From: Lentibacillus sediminis
GTDB taxonomy: Bacteria; Bacillota; Bacilli; Bacillales; Amphibacillaceae
Assembly (NCBI RefSeq): GCF_002763455.1
Contig: NZ_NIXK01000003.1
Location: 62,001 to 126,000 of the forward strand
Direction: 5' to 3'
DNA length: 64,000 bases
Under the pieces are notes generated by a model, which saw nothing but the letters and a program-made list of their open reading frames with translations, was not told the origin of the DNA and did no database searches. Made by a program: the position numbers and the translations under genes. Positions 24,304 to 32,703 of this stretch are shown here, piece after piece. The number at the start of each line of letters is the position of its first letter. The stretch's first letter is position 1.

Positions 24304-24966
24304 ATGATAGGAAGATTTAACTGGGCAGGGGTCGTTGATTTTCTGCCACAGCTGTTTACCGGGCTCTATTATACATTATTAATATCTATTGTTGGATTGT
24401 TAATCGGTTTTATTCTCGGAGCTATCTTTGGGCTCGGCCGTATTTCCAATAATAAAATAGTCTATGGCATTTCTTCGGTTTATGTAGAAGTGATCCGCGG
24501 CACGCCTGTATTGGTGCAGGCCATCTGGATTTTCTTTGCATTGCCGCTGATTACACAGTACAACATGGAATCCGTCACCGCAGGTATTGTGGTAATTGCG
24601 TTAAATTCCGGCGCCTATATTGCGGAAATTGTCCGCGGTGCGGTACAGTCTGTAGATAAAGGACAGATGGAAGCAGGGCGGTCTCTCGGGCTGGACCAGC
24701 GTCAGGCCATGCGTTATATTATTTGGCCGCAAGCGTTCAAGCGGATGATTCCGCCACTTGGCAACCAATTTATAATCAGCATTAAAGATACATCGCTGTT
24801 ATCGGTAATTCTCGTACCGGAGCTTATGTTCCAGGGAAGACTGATTGCAGCCAATCACTTTAATGCGGTAGAAATCTATACCAGTGTGGCCGTATTCTAT
24901 CTTGCCATTACCCTGACCCTGTCGTTCGTTCTGCGAATAGTAGAAAGAAGGTTGGATATTCAATGA
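24304..24966 (+). CDS. Polar amino acid ABC transporter permease (GlnP-like)
   Basis: A protein of 220 residues with about five membrane spans and the EAA loop that touches the ATPase: [22 protein letters not shown] (as [22 protein letters not shown]), about 120-142. [12 protein letters not shown] is the HisM/GlnP family signature. GAGGTG precedes the ATG. Its stop overlaps the ATPase start by four bases, and it forms the membrane channel as a homodimer. Confidence 0.92.
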   Translation: MIGRFNWAGVVDFLPQLFTGLYYTLLISIVGLLIGFILGAIFGLGRISNNKIVYGISSVYVEVIRGTPVLVQAIWIFFALPLITQYNMESVTAGIVVIALNSGAYIAEIVRGAVQSVDKGQMEAGRSLGLDQRQAMRYIIWPQAFKRMIPPLGNQFIISIKDTSLLSVILVPELMFQGRLIAANHFNAVEIYTSVAVFYLAITLTLSFVLRIVERRLDIQ

Positions 24967-25685
24967 TTACGGTAAATGATTTACACAAAAAATTCGGCGA
25001 TAATGAAGTTCTTAAAGGTATTAATTGTGAAATTCAGCCACAGGAAGTGGTATGCGTGATCGGTCCCAGCGGCTCCGGAAAAAGTACATTTTTGCGATGC
25101 TTGAATATGCTGGAATCGATTACCGGTGGAGATGTAATTGTCGACGGGGACAGCCTGACAGATTCCAAAACCGATATCAACATGGTCCGCACAGAGGTGG
25201 GGATGGTTTTCCAGCAGTTTAACCTGTTCCCGCACAAGTCGGTCATTGAAAATGTTATGCTGGCTCCTTTGAAAGTTCGCAAAATCAGTACTTCTGAAGC
25301 CCGGGACCGTGCGATGAAACTTTTGGAAAAAGTCGGTCTTAAGGAGAAAGCAGAACAGTATCCGAGTCAGCTTTCCGGCGGTCAGCAGCAGCGTGTTGCC
25401 ATTGCCAGGGCGCTAGCGATGGAGCCGAAAATGATGCTTTTCGATGAACCGACTTCCGCCCTCGACCCGGAGCTGGTGGGAGAAGTGCTGGAAGTAATGA
25501 AACAGCTGGCCGAAGAAGGGATGACCATGTTTGTCGTCACTCATGAAATGGGTTTTGCCCGGGAAGTCGGCGACCGTGTCTTGTTCATGGACGATGGGGT
25601 GATTGTCGAAGAAGGCAAACCGGATGATATTTTCACCAATCCGCAATCCGAGCGAACTAAAGAATTTTTGAATAAAATATTATAG
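24963..25685 (+). CDS. Polar amino acid ABC transporter ATPase (GlnQ-like)
   Basis: A protein of 240 residues, a complete ABC ATPase: Walker [10 protein letters not shown] (34-42), Q loop [10 protein letters not shown], signature LSGGQQQR, Walker [15 protein letters not shown] and switch His in VVTHEMGFA. The sequence is of the GlnQ/ArtM type that drives uptake of glutamine, arginine or similar amino acids. It closes a three-gene operon; a weak terminator-like hairpin (AAGGCAG/CTGTCTT) is at about 25705-25735. Confidence 0.93.
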   Translation: MITVNDLHKKFGDNEVLKGINCEIQPQEVVCVIGPSGSGKSTFLRCLNMLESITGGDVIVDGDSLTDSKTDINMVRTEVGMVFQQFNLFPHKSVIENVMLAPLKVRKISTSEARDRAMKLLEKVGLKEKAEQYPSQLSGGQQQRVAIARALAMEPKMMLFDEPTSALDPELVGEVLEVMKQLAEEGMTMFVVTHEMGFAREVGDRVLFMDDGVIVEEGKPDDIFTNPQSERTKEFLNKIL

Positions 25686-25915
25686 GGTGTTTAGGGCTTT
25701 GATAAAGGCAGTGTATCGGCGCGGTATGCTGTCTTATTTATTTTGTGTGATTGGTGATGCAGGGATTTCGGAAATAAAAAGATGATTCGGAGGTTTACTC
25801 AACCGGGGCCGATGAGTTCCTGCACCTGCCAATCAGCAAGATAAATTTTTTCCGCCTTTCAGGGAATGCTGTAAATGGAAATCTAATCGCATTCAACCAG
25901 AAAGGATGAAAAATA

Positions 25916-26641
25916 ATGAAAAAAGGCTTTCCTTTATTAATTGCCCTGCTGCTTGGCATCAGTCTTGCATTGCCGACTTCCCATGCAGTATCAGCAAACG
26001 AGATTGACGTGTGGGAGGAGCGGGACGGACATTCTGGCAAAGAAAAAATGTTTCACCATAATGAAGCGTTGCTGAAGCTTCAAGCGGAGGAACTCGGGAT
26101 TGAAACAGAAGGAAAAGACATAGAAACTCTAGCCAAGGAAGTGTTTGAAGCCCAGGCGATCAAGGCAGCAAAAGAACTGGGCATCGAGACCGAGGGAAAA
26201 AACGTTCAGGAATTGAAACAGGAAGTGCATCTTGCAAGAGTGAAAGAAAAAGCGAAAGAATTGGGCATCTCAACTGATGGCAAGGAAGCGAAAGAACTAA
26301 TGAAAGAAGTACATCACGCCATCGTCACTCAAAAAGCAAAAGAGCTGGGCATTGAAACAGAAGGGAAAGACCCCAAGAAACTTGGAAAAGAAGTAATGGA
26401 GGCAGCTGTCCGGCAGCAGGCGGAAGAGCTGGATATTGATACAAAAGGAAAAGATGTGCATGAGCTGATAACTGAAATACGCGAAAGAAAAATCACGCAG
26501 ACTGCAGAAAAACTGGGTATTGATATCGGTGACAAGGATGCCGGCCAATTGCTTGATGAGATTGTGACAGAGCATGCCGGGGAAGCGAAGAAACAGAAGC
26601 TGTATCCATTTGAGAAAGAGAAATATTTTCATCATCATTAA
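25916..26641 (+). CDS. Secreted protein of six 28-residue SAP-like repeats
   Basis: A protein of 241 residues. Residues 1-28 are a Sec signal peptide (cut near VSAN). Residues about 57-225 consist of six tandem units of exactly 28 residues with consensus AKELGIETEGKDxxELxKEV followed by eight variable residues, such as those beginning AEELGIETEGKD, AKELGIETEGKN, AKELGISTDGKE, AKELGIETEGKD, AEELDIDTKGKD, AEKLGIDIGDKD. The helix-turn-helix style LGI-T-GK-xxEL-xxEV resembles SAP/HeH motifs, which bind nucleic acid or protein, but no SAP protein of this form is known to me. A His-rich tail ends YFHHH. AAAGGATG precedes the ATG. It is a single gene; its function is unknown. Confidence 0.8.
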   Translation: MKKGFPLLIALLLGISLALPTSHAVSANEIDVWEERDGHSGKEKMFHHNEALLKLQAEELGIETEGKDIETLAKEVFEAQAIKAAKELGIETEGKNVQELKQEVHLARVKEKAKELGISTDGKEAKELMKEVHHAIVTQKAKELGIETEGKDPKKLGKEVMEAAVRQQAEELDIDTKGKDVHELITEIRERKITQTAEKLGIDIGDKDAGQLLDEIVTEHAGEAKKQKLYPFEKEKYFHHH

Positions 26642-26647
26642 AAATAA

Positions 26648-26678
26648 GAGCGGGCTGTGCTGAGCGGCCCGCTTTTTA
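26648..26678 (+). terminator. Terminator of the repeat protein gene
   Basis: AGCGGGC pairs with GCCCGCT, followed by TTTTT. Confidence 0.85.
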
Positions 26679-26767
26679 CAGAAAGGATACGCCCTTTTGC
26701 TTCGATATAAATAACGAAAAATGATAGACTGAAAACTGGAAGGATTTTCAAAAAGGGGACGGGGAAA

Positions 26768-27685
26768 ATGAAAAAGATCAGATTAGGCAACAGCGACATG
26801 CAAGTATCCAACATTTCTCTCGGCTGCATGCGGATAGACAAGCTTTCGGCAAAAGAGGCAAATCATATGATTCACCATGCCATGGATCTGGGGATCAACT
26901 TTTTCGACCATGCGGATATTTATGCCGGGGGCAGGGCAGAGAAAATTTTTGCGAACGCGATTGGCATGAATGATGATGTACGTGAAAAGATGTTTTTACA
27001 GACGAAAACCGGGATTCGCAATGGGTATTATGATTTTTCCAAGGAGCATATTCTAGCTTCGGTTGATGGCAGTCTGAAGCGGCTGAAAACAGATTATATC
27101 GATGTGCTGCTGCTGCACCGGCCGGATGCACTGATGGAGCCGGAAGAGGTAGCAGAAGCCTTTTCCCAATTGAAAGAGAGCGGCAAAGTGCGGCATTTCG
27201 GTGTCAGCAACCATCACCCGCTGCAAGTGGAGTTACTGAAAAAACATGTCAAAGAGGATTTGCTGGTAAATCAGCTGCAGCTTAGCGTGATGCACACTGG
27301 CATGATCGATGCAGGAATTCAGGTAAACACGAAGCATGAGAATGCGGTGAATCGCGATGGCGGTGTACTGGAATACAGCCGTCTAAACGAGATGACGATT
27401 CAGGCATGGTCGCCGTTTCAGCATGCTACTCTAAAAGAGGTTTTCATCGACAATGAAAAATTTCCTGAGCTTAATGAAAAGCTGCAGGAAATTGCAGATA
27501 AACATGATGTGACCAAGTCTGCGATTGCCACTGCCTGGATTTTGCGCCATCCGGCAAAGATACAGGCCGTTGTCGGCACAATGAACGCTGACCGCCTGAC
27601 GCATATTGCCGAAGCTTCCGATGTGGAATTAACCAGGGAAGAATGGTATGAAGTTTATCGTGCGGCTGGGAATGAAGTGCCATAA
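26768..27685 (+). CDS. Aldo/keto reductase (YdhF-like)
   Basis: A protein of 305 residues, a TIM-barrel NADPH-dependent aldehyde/ketone reductase. The catalytic tetrad is complete: Asp47 and Tyr52 (FFDHADIYAG), Lys80 (LQTKTG) and His117 (LLLHRPD). The cofactor-binding C-terminal half shows WSPFQHA and VGTMNADRL. It resembles YdhF of E. coli and its Bacillus relatives, which lack a known physiological substrate. The start has GGGGACGGGG upstream. A terminator follows. Confidence 0.92.
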   Translation: MKKIRLGNSDMQVSNISLGCMRIDKLSAKEANHMIHHAMDLGINFFDHADIYAGGRAEKIFANAIGMNDDVREKMFLQTKTGIRNGYYDFSKEHILASVDGSLKRLKTDYIDVLLLHRPDALMEPEEVAEAFSQLKESGKVRHFGVSNHHPLQVELLKKHVKEDLLVNQLQLSVMHTGMIDAGIQVNTKHENAVNRDGGVLEYSRLNEMTIQAWSPFQHATLKEVFIDNEKFPELNEKLQEIADKHDVTKSAIATAWILRHPAKIQAVVGTMNADRLTHIAEASDVELTREEWYEVYRAAGNEVP

Positions 27686-27689
27686 GAGT

Positions 27690-27730
27690 GACACCACCGG
27701 AATTGCGATTGCTGTTTCGGTGGTTTTTTG
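27690..27730 (+). terminator. Terminator of the aldo/keto reductase gene
   Basis: ACCACCG pairs with CGGTGGT around an 18-base loop and is followed by TTTTTT. Confidence 0.8.
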
Positions 27731-27995
27731 TTGGAGCATCAATTTTGTTTCTGCAAAATTAATACAAGTTTTTACGTTATTATCGATTCCTTGCATGGTG
27801 GTAATTAACTGCTTTAAGCAAAATATGACAAATTTATAGATATAATGCGATATTCACAGATAAAATCCAATTCTGCCAGGTACCACTAGATTAAATCGGT
27901 GAAGCCGGCAGTAATCACACTTTATTAACTAAAGTCACCTTTTATTTTCTACATTAAAAACTATACAATAATTACTAACAGTTTATATTTTAGGT

Positions 27996-28020
27996 GTTTA
28001 TTGGATTATCAATAGGGTAG
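27996..28020 (+). promoter_or_regulatory. Sigma-B-type promoter of ectD (candidate)
   Basis: GTTTAT (27996-28001), 13 bases, GGGTAG (28015-28020) agrees with the sigma-B pattern GTTTAA-N12-15-GGGTAT. It would give a leader of about 80 bases before ectD, which contains a small GGGAA/TTCCC hairpin near 28037-28049. The rest of the 420-bp intergenic region 27686-28108 holds only the upstream terminator and AT-rich sequence. Confidence 0.55.
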
Positions 28021-28108
28021 ATACCAATATACAGGGAAGTTTCCCATAATGCCAGGGAACTTGAATATATAAGCTTGTAAGTGAAAATTATGAAGAGGAG
28101 TGTTTTTG

Positions 28109-29011
28109 ATGGAAGATCTTTATCCTTCGAGAAAAAATAACCAGCCGGAAATTTTGGAACGCAAGGATCTTGTGGTTCACACGGATCGATCCAAAGACAA
28201 TCTGGCTCCTGTTTCAACAGAACAGCTGGATTCCTACGAGAAAAATGGGTTTTTGCAAATTGAGAATTTCTTCTCTGATGAAGAAGTCTCCAACATGCAG
28301 AAAGCCATTTTTGAATTGCAGGATGACAACAAGGGTGTGGAGTCGGATAAAGTGATTCGGGAGCCGGAGAGTGAAGACATCCGATCCATTTTTCACGTAC
28401 ACCGGGATGACAATTATTTTAAGGATGTTGCAAATGACCAGCGCATTCTTGATATCGTCAATCATCTCTTGGGAAGCGATGTATATATCCACCAGTCCCG
28501 CATCAATTATAAGCCGGGATTCAAAGGCAAGGAGTTTGACTGGCACTCTGATTTTGAAACATGGCATGTGGAAGACGGAATGCCGCGGATGCGTGCGGTA
28601 AGTCTTTCTATCGCCCTTTCAGACAACTATACATTCAATGGACCGCTGATGCTGATTCCAGGCTCACAAAATTATTACGTCAGTTGCATTGGGGAAACAC
28701 CGGAAGATAATTTCAAAGAATCACTAAAAAAACAAAAGCTCGGTGTTCCTGATGAAGACAGCCTGCGCTGGCTTGCCGAGAAGGGCGGCGGGATCTCTGT
28801 GCCGACAGGAAAAGCAGGTTCTATCACCCTTTTCGAATCGAACACCATGCACGGTTCAACCAGCAACATTACACCATACCCGCGCAACAATTTGTTCATG
28901 GTGTACAACAGCGTGGAAAACCGTTTGGTTGAGCCATTCTCCGGCGGGAAGCCACGTCCGGAATACATTGCTGTCAGAGAAGACGCCAGAACACTCAGTG
29001 GCGTAAAATAA
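28109..29011 (+). CDS. ectD: Ectoine hydroxylase EctD
   Basis: A protein of 300 residues starting at 28109, with GAGGAG 9 bases upstream. It is a cytoplasmic Fe(II)/2-oxoglutarate dioxygenase that turns ectoine into 5-hydroxyectoine, a salt and heat protectant. The iron triad is at His146, Asp148 ([11 protein letters not shown]) and His248 (NTMHGSTS), the same numbers as in the Virgibacillus (Salibacillus) salexigens enzyme, and the EctD signature [18 protein letters not shown] is intact (residues 143-160). The ectoine synthesis genes ectABC are not next to it, as in many Bacillaceae. A terminator follows at once, so it is a single-gene unit. Confidence 0.96.
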   Translation: MEDLYPSRKNNQPEILERKDLVVHTDRSKDNLAPVSTEQLDSYEKNGFLQIENFFSDEEVSNMQKAIFELQDDNKGVESDKVIREPESEDIRSIFHVHRDDNYFKDVANDQRILDIVNHLLGSDVYIHQSRINYKPGFKGKEFDWHSDFETWHVEDGMPRMRAVSLSIALSDNYTFNGPLMLIPGSQNYYVSCIGETPEDNFKESLKKQKLGVPDEDSLRWLAEKGGGISVPTGKAGSITLFESNTMHGSTSNITPYPRNNLFMVYNSVENRLVEPFSGGKPRPEYIAVREDARTLSGVK

Positions 29012-29065
29012 AATAAACATAATGGAACGGGAGACTTCCCAGAGGAACTTACTGGCATATTCCAG

Positions 29066-29099
29066 CTGCCCCAAAAGATTGTCTTTTGGGGCAGTTTTT
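29066..29099 (+). terminator. Terminator of ectD
   Basis: CTGCCCCAAAAGA and TCTTTTGGGGCAG form a perfect 13-bp stem with a TTG loop, then TTTTT. Confidence 0.92.
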
Positions 29100-29207
29100 A
29101 TGGCACTCGTAAGTGTTTGTCCTTTTTCTGAAAAAGAAGGTTTTTCAGCAAAAGAAGGCGAATAGATATAGGGGGAAAATCGAAAATTAGCACAAGGAGA
29201 GGTTGAA

Positions 29208-29651
29208 ATGAATCGTTTAAATCTAATCACACTGGGAGTCCGGAATCTGACAGCATCACTGAAATTTTACCGTGATGGTCTGTCGTTTGATGTCGTGGTT
29301 CACGGGGAGGAAAGCAATCCGGCCGTGATCTTTTTTAATAATGCTGGAACGAAAATCTCCCTTTACCAAATTGATAATCTGGCCAAAGATATTAATGAGC
29401 AGCATCCTCCAGCACTTGCAGCCGGGTTTAGCGGCATCACGCTTGCCTATAATGGAAAATCGAAGGAAGAAGTGGATGAAATATTTACCCAAGCGGAAAA
29501 AGCCGGTGCAACAATCGTCAAGTCACCGGTAACCGTATTCTGGGGCGGATACAGCGGCTATTTTCAGGATCCGGACGGCTATTATTGGGAAGTCGCTTAT
29601 GGTGAGGACTGGGAGTTTGACGAAAATGATATGCTGGTGATTGAGGGTTAG
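29208..29651 (+). CDS. VOC (glyoxalase/bleomycin resistance) family protein
   Basis: A protein of 147 residues made of two beta-alpha-beta-beta-beta units: LITLGVRNLTASLKFYRDGL at the start and SGYFQDPDGYYWEVAYGEDW (split at DPDG) near the end. His is absent at the usual first metal position, where Thr/Leu stand, so a lyase activity like glyoxalase I is doubtful. The substrate is unknown. AGGAGAGG precedes the ATG. Confidence 0.85.
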   Translation: MNRLNLITLGVRNLTASLKFYRDGLSFDVVVHGEESNPAVIFFNNAGTKISLYQIDNLAKDINEQHPPALAAGFSGITLAYNGKSKEEVDEIFTQAEKAGATIVKSPVTVFWGGYSGYFQDPDGYYWEVAYGEDWEFDENDMLVIEG

Positions 29652-29659
29652 GAGCGCTT

Positions 29660-30212
29660 ATGTTTGAAACAATTGATTACTTGCAATCCGGGAATGAAAG
29701 ACAGCAGCTTGCATTTACTGCTATAAAAAACCTGAGAATATTGGAGAATCTTATAGAATATGACCCAATTCTCTGCGGTACGCTCCCGCTTGGCATTGAT
29801 GTGGAAGGATCTGATTTGGACATTATAATGGAGGTTCATCAATTCGTTCCGTTTGCTGAAAAAGTGGTAGCATTATATGGAAAAGGAGAACTTCCAGTTG
29901 AAAAGACGTGTAATTCGGGATATGCCAGTAATAAAAGCGAACTTTATTTTCAGCGGGTCTGAGTTTGAATTGTTTGGCCAGCCTTGTCCTGTCAAGAAAC
30001 AGTACGCTTATCTGCATATGGTGATTGAGGATTCGCTAACCAAGAAATTTCCTGACCTGAAAGAAAAAGTGTGGAAATTAAAAATGGACGGTCATAAAAC
30101 GGAACCAGTGTTTTGCCACGTTTTAGGATTAGAAGGAGATCCATATGAGGCATTGCTGAATTACGGGGAAAAACAGGGAATTATTAATGCTAAACACAGA
30201 ACGGAAACCTGA
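29660..30212 (+). pseudogene. DUF4269 family protein gene broken by one frameshift
   Basis: The 5' part (ATG 29660) reads MFETIDYLQSGNERQQLAF and PLGIDVEGSDLDIIMEV in one frame to about 29885. The rest (KRRVIRDMPVIKANFIFSG, FELFGQPCPVKKQYAYLH, VLGLEGDPYEALLNYG) continues in the +1 frame to 30212. One extra base, probably in AAAA at 29880-29883, accounts for it. Both halves match the DUF4269 family of nucleotidyltransferase-like proteins (GSDLDI), about 180 residues long. Neither half would be stable alone. A sequencing error cannot be excluded. Confidence 0.75.
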
Positions 30213-30236
30213 CTAAATCAGGCTCCCGTTTTCCTT
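30199..30236. terminator. Two-way terminator
   Basis: AACGG..CCTGA pairs with TCAGG..CCGTT around CTAAA, followed by TTTTCCTTT; the same hairpin can end the minus-strand SDR gene. Confidence 0.65.
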
Positions 30237-30238
30237 TG

Positions 30239-30976
30239 TTAGCCTTGTTGTGTTGGCCGGACAATAATTTCATTGACATCAACGGACTTCGGCTGGTTGA
30301 CAGCGTAAAATACCGCCTCAGCAATATCTTTGCTTTCCAATGGAGTGAAATCGAAGCTGTTTTTGAACATATCCTGTACCTCTTTATCCGTGATGGTGTC
30401 AGTCAATTCGGTAGCCACGGCCCCCGGTGAAATGGTTGTGGTGCGGATATTGCTTGCGGCCATTTCTTTTCCGAGTCCTTCCATTATTATCCTTGCGGCA
30501 AATTTCGTACCGGAATACACCGCTCCTGATGGCATAATTTCATGCCCGGCGACAGAGGATGTAGTGATAATATGACCTGTATTTCGCTCCATCATATGCG
30601 GTAGAACGGCATGAATTCCATAAAGCACCCCTTTGATATTGACGTCCACCATTCTTTCCCATTCGTCGAGCTTACGGTTTTTCATGAAGCTTAATGGCAT
30701 CAGGCCGGCATTGTTGAACAGCACATCTACTTGATTGAACTCATTAATAGCAAAGTCTATCAAGTCCTCCACTTGCTGCTGGGAGGTAACATCTGTTTCT
30801 TTTATCGCCACTTTTCCTGGTGTGTCACTCAACTTATGTTGCAAGTTTTCCAACCTCTCTTTTCTTCTCGCAGCCAGTACCACATTGGCTCCTTCTCCGG
30901 TAAATCGTTCGGCAGTTGCTTCACCGATGCCGCTGGATGCTCCAGTGATGACAACAGTTTTATTTTTCCATTCCAT
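30239..30976 (-). CDS. Short-chain dehydrogenase/reductase
   Basis: A protein of 245 residues. ATG at 30976 has GAGG 8 bases upstream; a GTG three codons earlier overlaps the ribosome site. Classical SDR features: cofactor loop TGASSGIG (11-18), NADP-type basic residues AARRKER, NNAG (about 87-90), catalytic Ser in TTSSVAG and YSGTK (Tyr/Lys pair, about 154-158). It resembles the YdfG-like oxidoreductases acting on hydroxy acids or sugars. It is transcribed away from the MBL gene; the 170 bases between them hold no clear features. Confidence 0.9.
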   Translation of the reverse strand: MEWKNKTVVITGASSGIGEATAERFTGEGANVVLAARRKERLENLQHKLSDTPGKVAIKETDVTSQQQVEDLIDFAINEFNQVDVLFNNAGLMPLSFMKNRKLDEWERMVDVNIKGVLYGIHAVLPHMMERNTGHIITTSSVAGHEIMPSGAVYSGTKFAARIIMEGLGKEMAASNIRTTTISPGAVATELTDTITDKEVQDMFKNSFDFTPLESKDIAEAVFYAVNQPKSVDVNEIIVRPTQQG

Positions 30977-31146
30977 GTTATTCACCTCGGTTTATTTAGG
31001 ATTGGCACTCGTATTCGGTTACCGTTTGTGCGGATCATTAAACATCAGAACCTTCGTCATGACGTGGGCATTCTGCTTTGCAAGCGCTGTTAGAGCAGGT
31101 AAAATGAAAAAAGACAAAAAGAGATAATGGAAGCGGGGAAATTGTC

Positions 31147-32067
31147 TTGCTGGAGAAAATTACAGAGAAAGTGCATAAACTCACCATACCATACAGCGTG
31201 CAGGAAGTGAACAGCTATTTCGTGGAGGGCAAAAAGGGATATACCATCATTGATACAGGGATTTATTCTGAGGAAGCCATTGAATTATGGAAAAACATAC
31301 TAAGAGACATCCAGGTGGAAAAAGTGGTGCTCACCCACACCCATCAGGATCATATTGGGCTTGCCGCCTGGTTTCAGCAGGAAATCGGCGTGCCGGTGTT
31401 TGTTTCCAATTTAGGGTATCAGGAAATGCAAACCCACAGAGAGACGGACATACCGGAGCGGATTAAACAGCTTCTGACTAAGCACGGAGGACAGGATCTC
31501 CCCGAGAGAACACGGGATGATTCGTTTATTTATGCATTTGAACCTGATGGATTCTTTAATGCCAGCCAGGAGATGCAGCTGGGGGACGATTTCTATCAAG
31601 TAATATGGACGCCTGGCCATGCACCAGATCATTTTTGTTTTTACCAGCCGAATACACAGGAGATGTTCATCGGGGATCATCTGTTAAAGGATATATCACC
31701 TGTGATTGGATTGTGGGATGGAATTGAAGCAAACCCGCTCGAAGATTATTACCGGTCACTTGAGCGGATGCAGAATTACCCGGCCGAAGTCGCATTGCCC
31801 GGACACGGTGCACCGATCTATCATTTAGCCGGGCGTGCCAAAGATACAAAGATCAAGCACGACGCCCGCCTTGAGCAGGTGCTGAATTTTGTTAAAAGCG
31901 AGGGGAAAACAGCGTATCAGGTATGCCAGGAAATTTACGGAGAACTCCACCCGCCCCTGTACATCAGTCAACTGATGGCCGCTCTCACCCGGCTGATCTA
32001 TTTGGAATCGCTGGGGAAAATCGAGCGTTCGGTGAGAGATGGAGTAGTGGAGTTTCGGGTAGTATAA
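31147..32067 (+). CDS. MBL-fold metallo-hydrolase
   Basis: A protein of 306 residues starting with TTG at 31147, GCGGGG lying 8 bases upstream. The metallo-beta-lactamase fold is shown by VVLTHTHQDHIGLA (HxHxDH, His64-His69), the later WTPGHAPDHFCFY, FIGDHLLKD and PGHGAPI. A C-terminal helical piece (about 230-306, with YGELHPPLYISQLMAALTRL) is the winged-helix-like tail of the YqjP/LACTB2-type branch. It hydrolyses an unknown ester or thioester. A terminator follows. Confidence 0.9.
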   Translation: MLEKITEKVHKLTIPYSVQEVNSYFVEGKKGYTIIDTGIYSEEAIELWKNILRDIQVEKVVLTHTHQDHIGLAAWFQQEIGVPVFVSNLGYQEMQTHRETDIPERIKQLLTKHGGQDLPERTRDDSFIYAFEPDGFFNASQEMQLGDDFYQVIWTPGHAPDHFCFYQPNTQEMFIGDHLLKDISPVIGLWDGIEANPLEDYYRSLERMQNYPAEVALPGHGAPIYHLAGRAKDTKIKHDARLEQVLNFVKSEGKTAYQVCQEIYGELHPPLYISQLMAALTRLIYLESLGKIERSVRDGVVEFRVV

Positions 32068-32078
32068 AATGAAAAAAC

Positions 32079-32126
32079 GAAAAGGAAAAAAAGAAAAGGA
32101 AAAAAAGAAAAGGAAAAAAAGAAAAG
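32079..32126. repeat. Purine-rich 14-bp tandem repeat
   Basis: GAAAAGGAAAAAAA is present three times without a break (32079-32120) plus GAAAAG. It touches the terminator of the MBL gene. Confidence 0.8.
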
Positions 32127-32164
32127 CCTCGTGCCTGATAAAACTCAGGAACGAGGCTTTTTTA
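32122..32164 (+). terminator. Terminator of the MBL gene
   Basis: AAAAGCCTCGT pairs with ACGAGGCTTTT, with an inner CCTGA/TCAGG, then more T. Confidence 0.9.
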
Positions 32165-32165
32165 C

Positions 32166-32703
32166 GGGAAAATATCAATATTTCATCATGTAGGACTTAA
32201 GAATGAAAAAGATGTCATAATGTATCAGAATCTATGAAGATTGAACCTCAAATTGTAATTTTCGCCAGGTCATAAGCACCATTTTTTCCTTTGTTATGAA
32301 AAACGGCTTGTAATATTTATTTTTTAACAGGTATATTTATTCATTTTTTAAAAAGGACAAAATCTGTAATAATATATGATCGTTATAGAATACTGATGTA
32401 TCAAGGTTTGTACCGTTATTTCTTAAAATAATTCCCGCTAACTAGGTCTTTAACCCATGAAATAAACCCAGAAAATATAATACTAATCTACCAATTTTAA
32501 AAATTCAGTCTAAAAATGACAAATTTCGACAACATTTGCATTTGAAATCTACTAAACTTACAGCAACAACTCAGATTCTACAAACATCACCACTGACAGC
32601 TGTGAAGCAACACTAAATTTTTCAGCAAAGGGGGCGTGAAGTTCTAAAGTAAATAGTAGTTCTTCAACAGCATGTGCAGGAAAAACCGAGGGGAGGAACC
32701 ATT
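32166..32703 (+). promoter_or_regulatory. 538-bp leader region of the protease gene, with Spo0A-box-like sites
   Basis: No gene is seen. TTCGACA (32525-32531) is the complement of a perfect 0A-box core (TGTCGAA) and faces TGACAAA (32518-32524), a near match, making an inverted pair. AT content is high. A standard -35/-10 pair with good spacing was not found. AGGGGAGG at 32689-32696 is the ribosome site of the protease. Control by Spo0A is a suggestion only. Confidence 0.4.
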
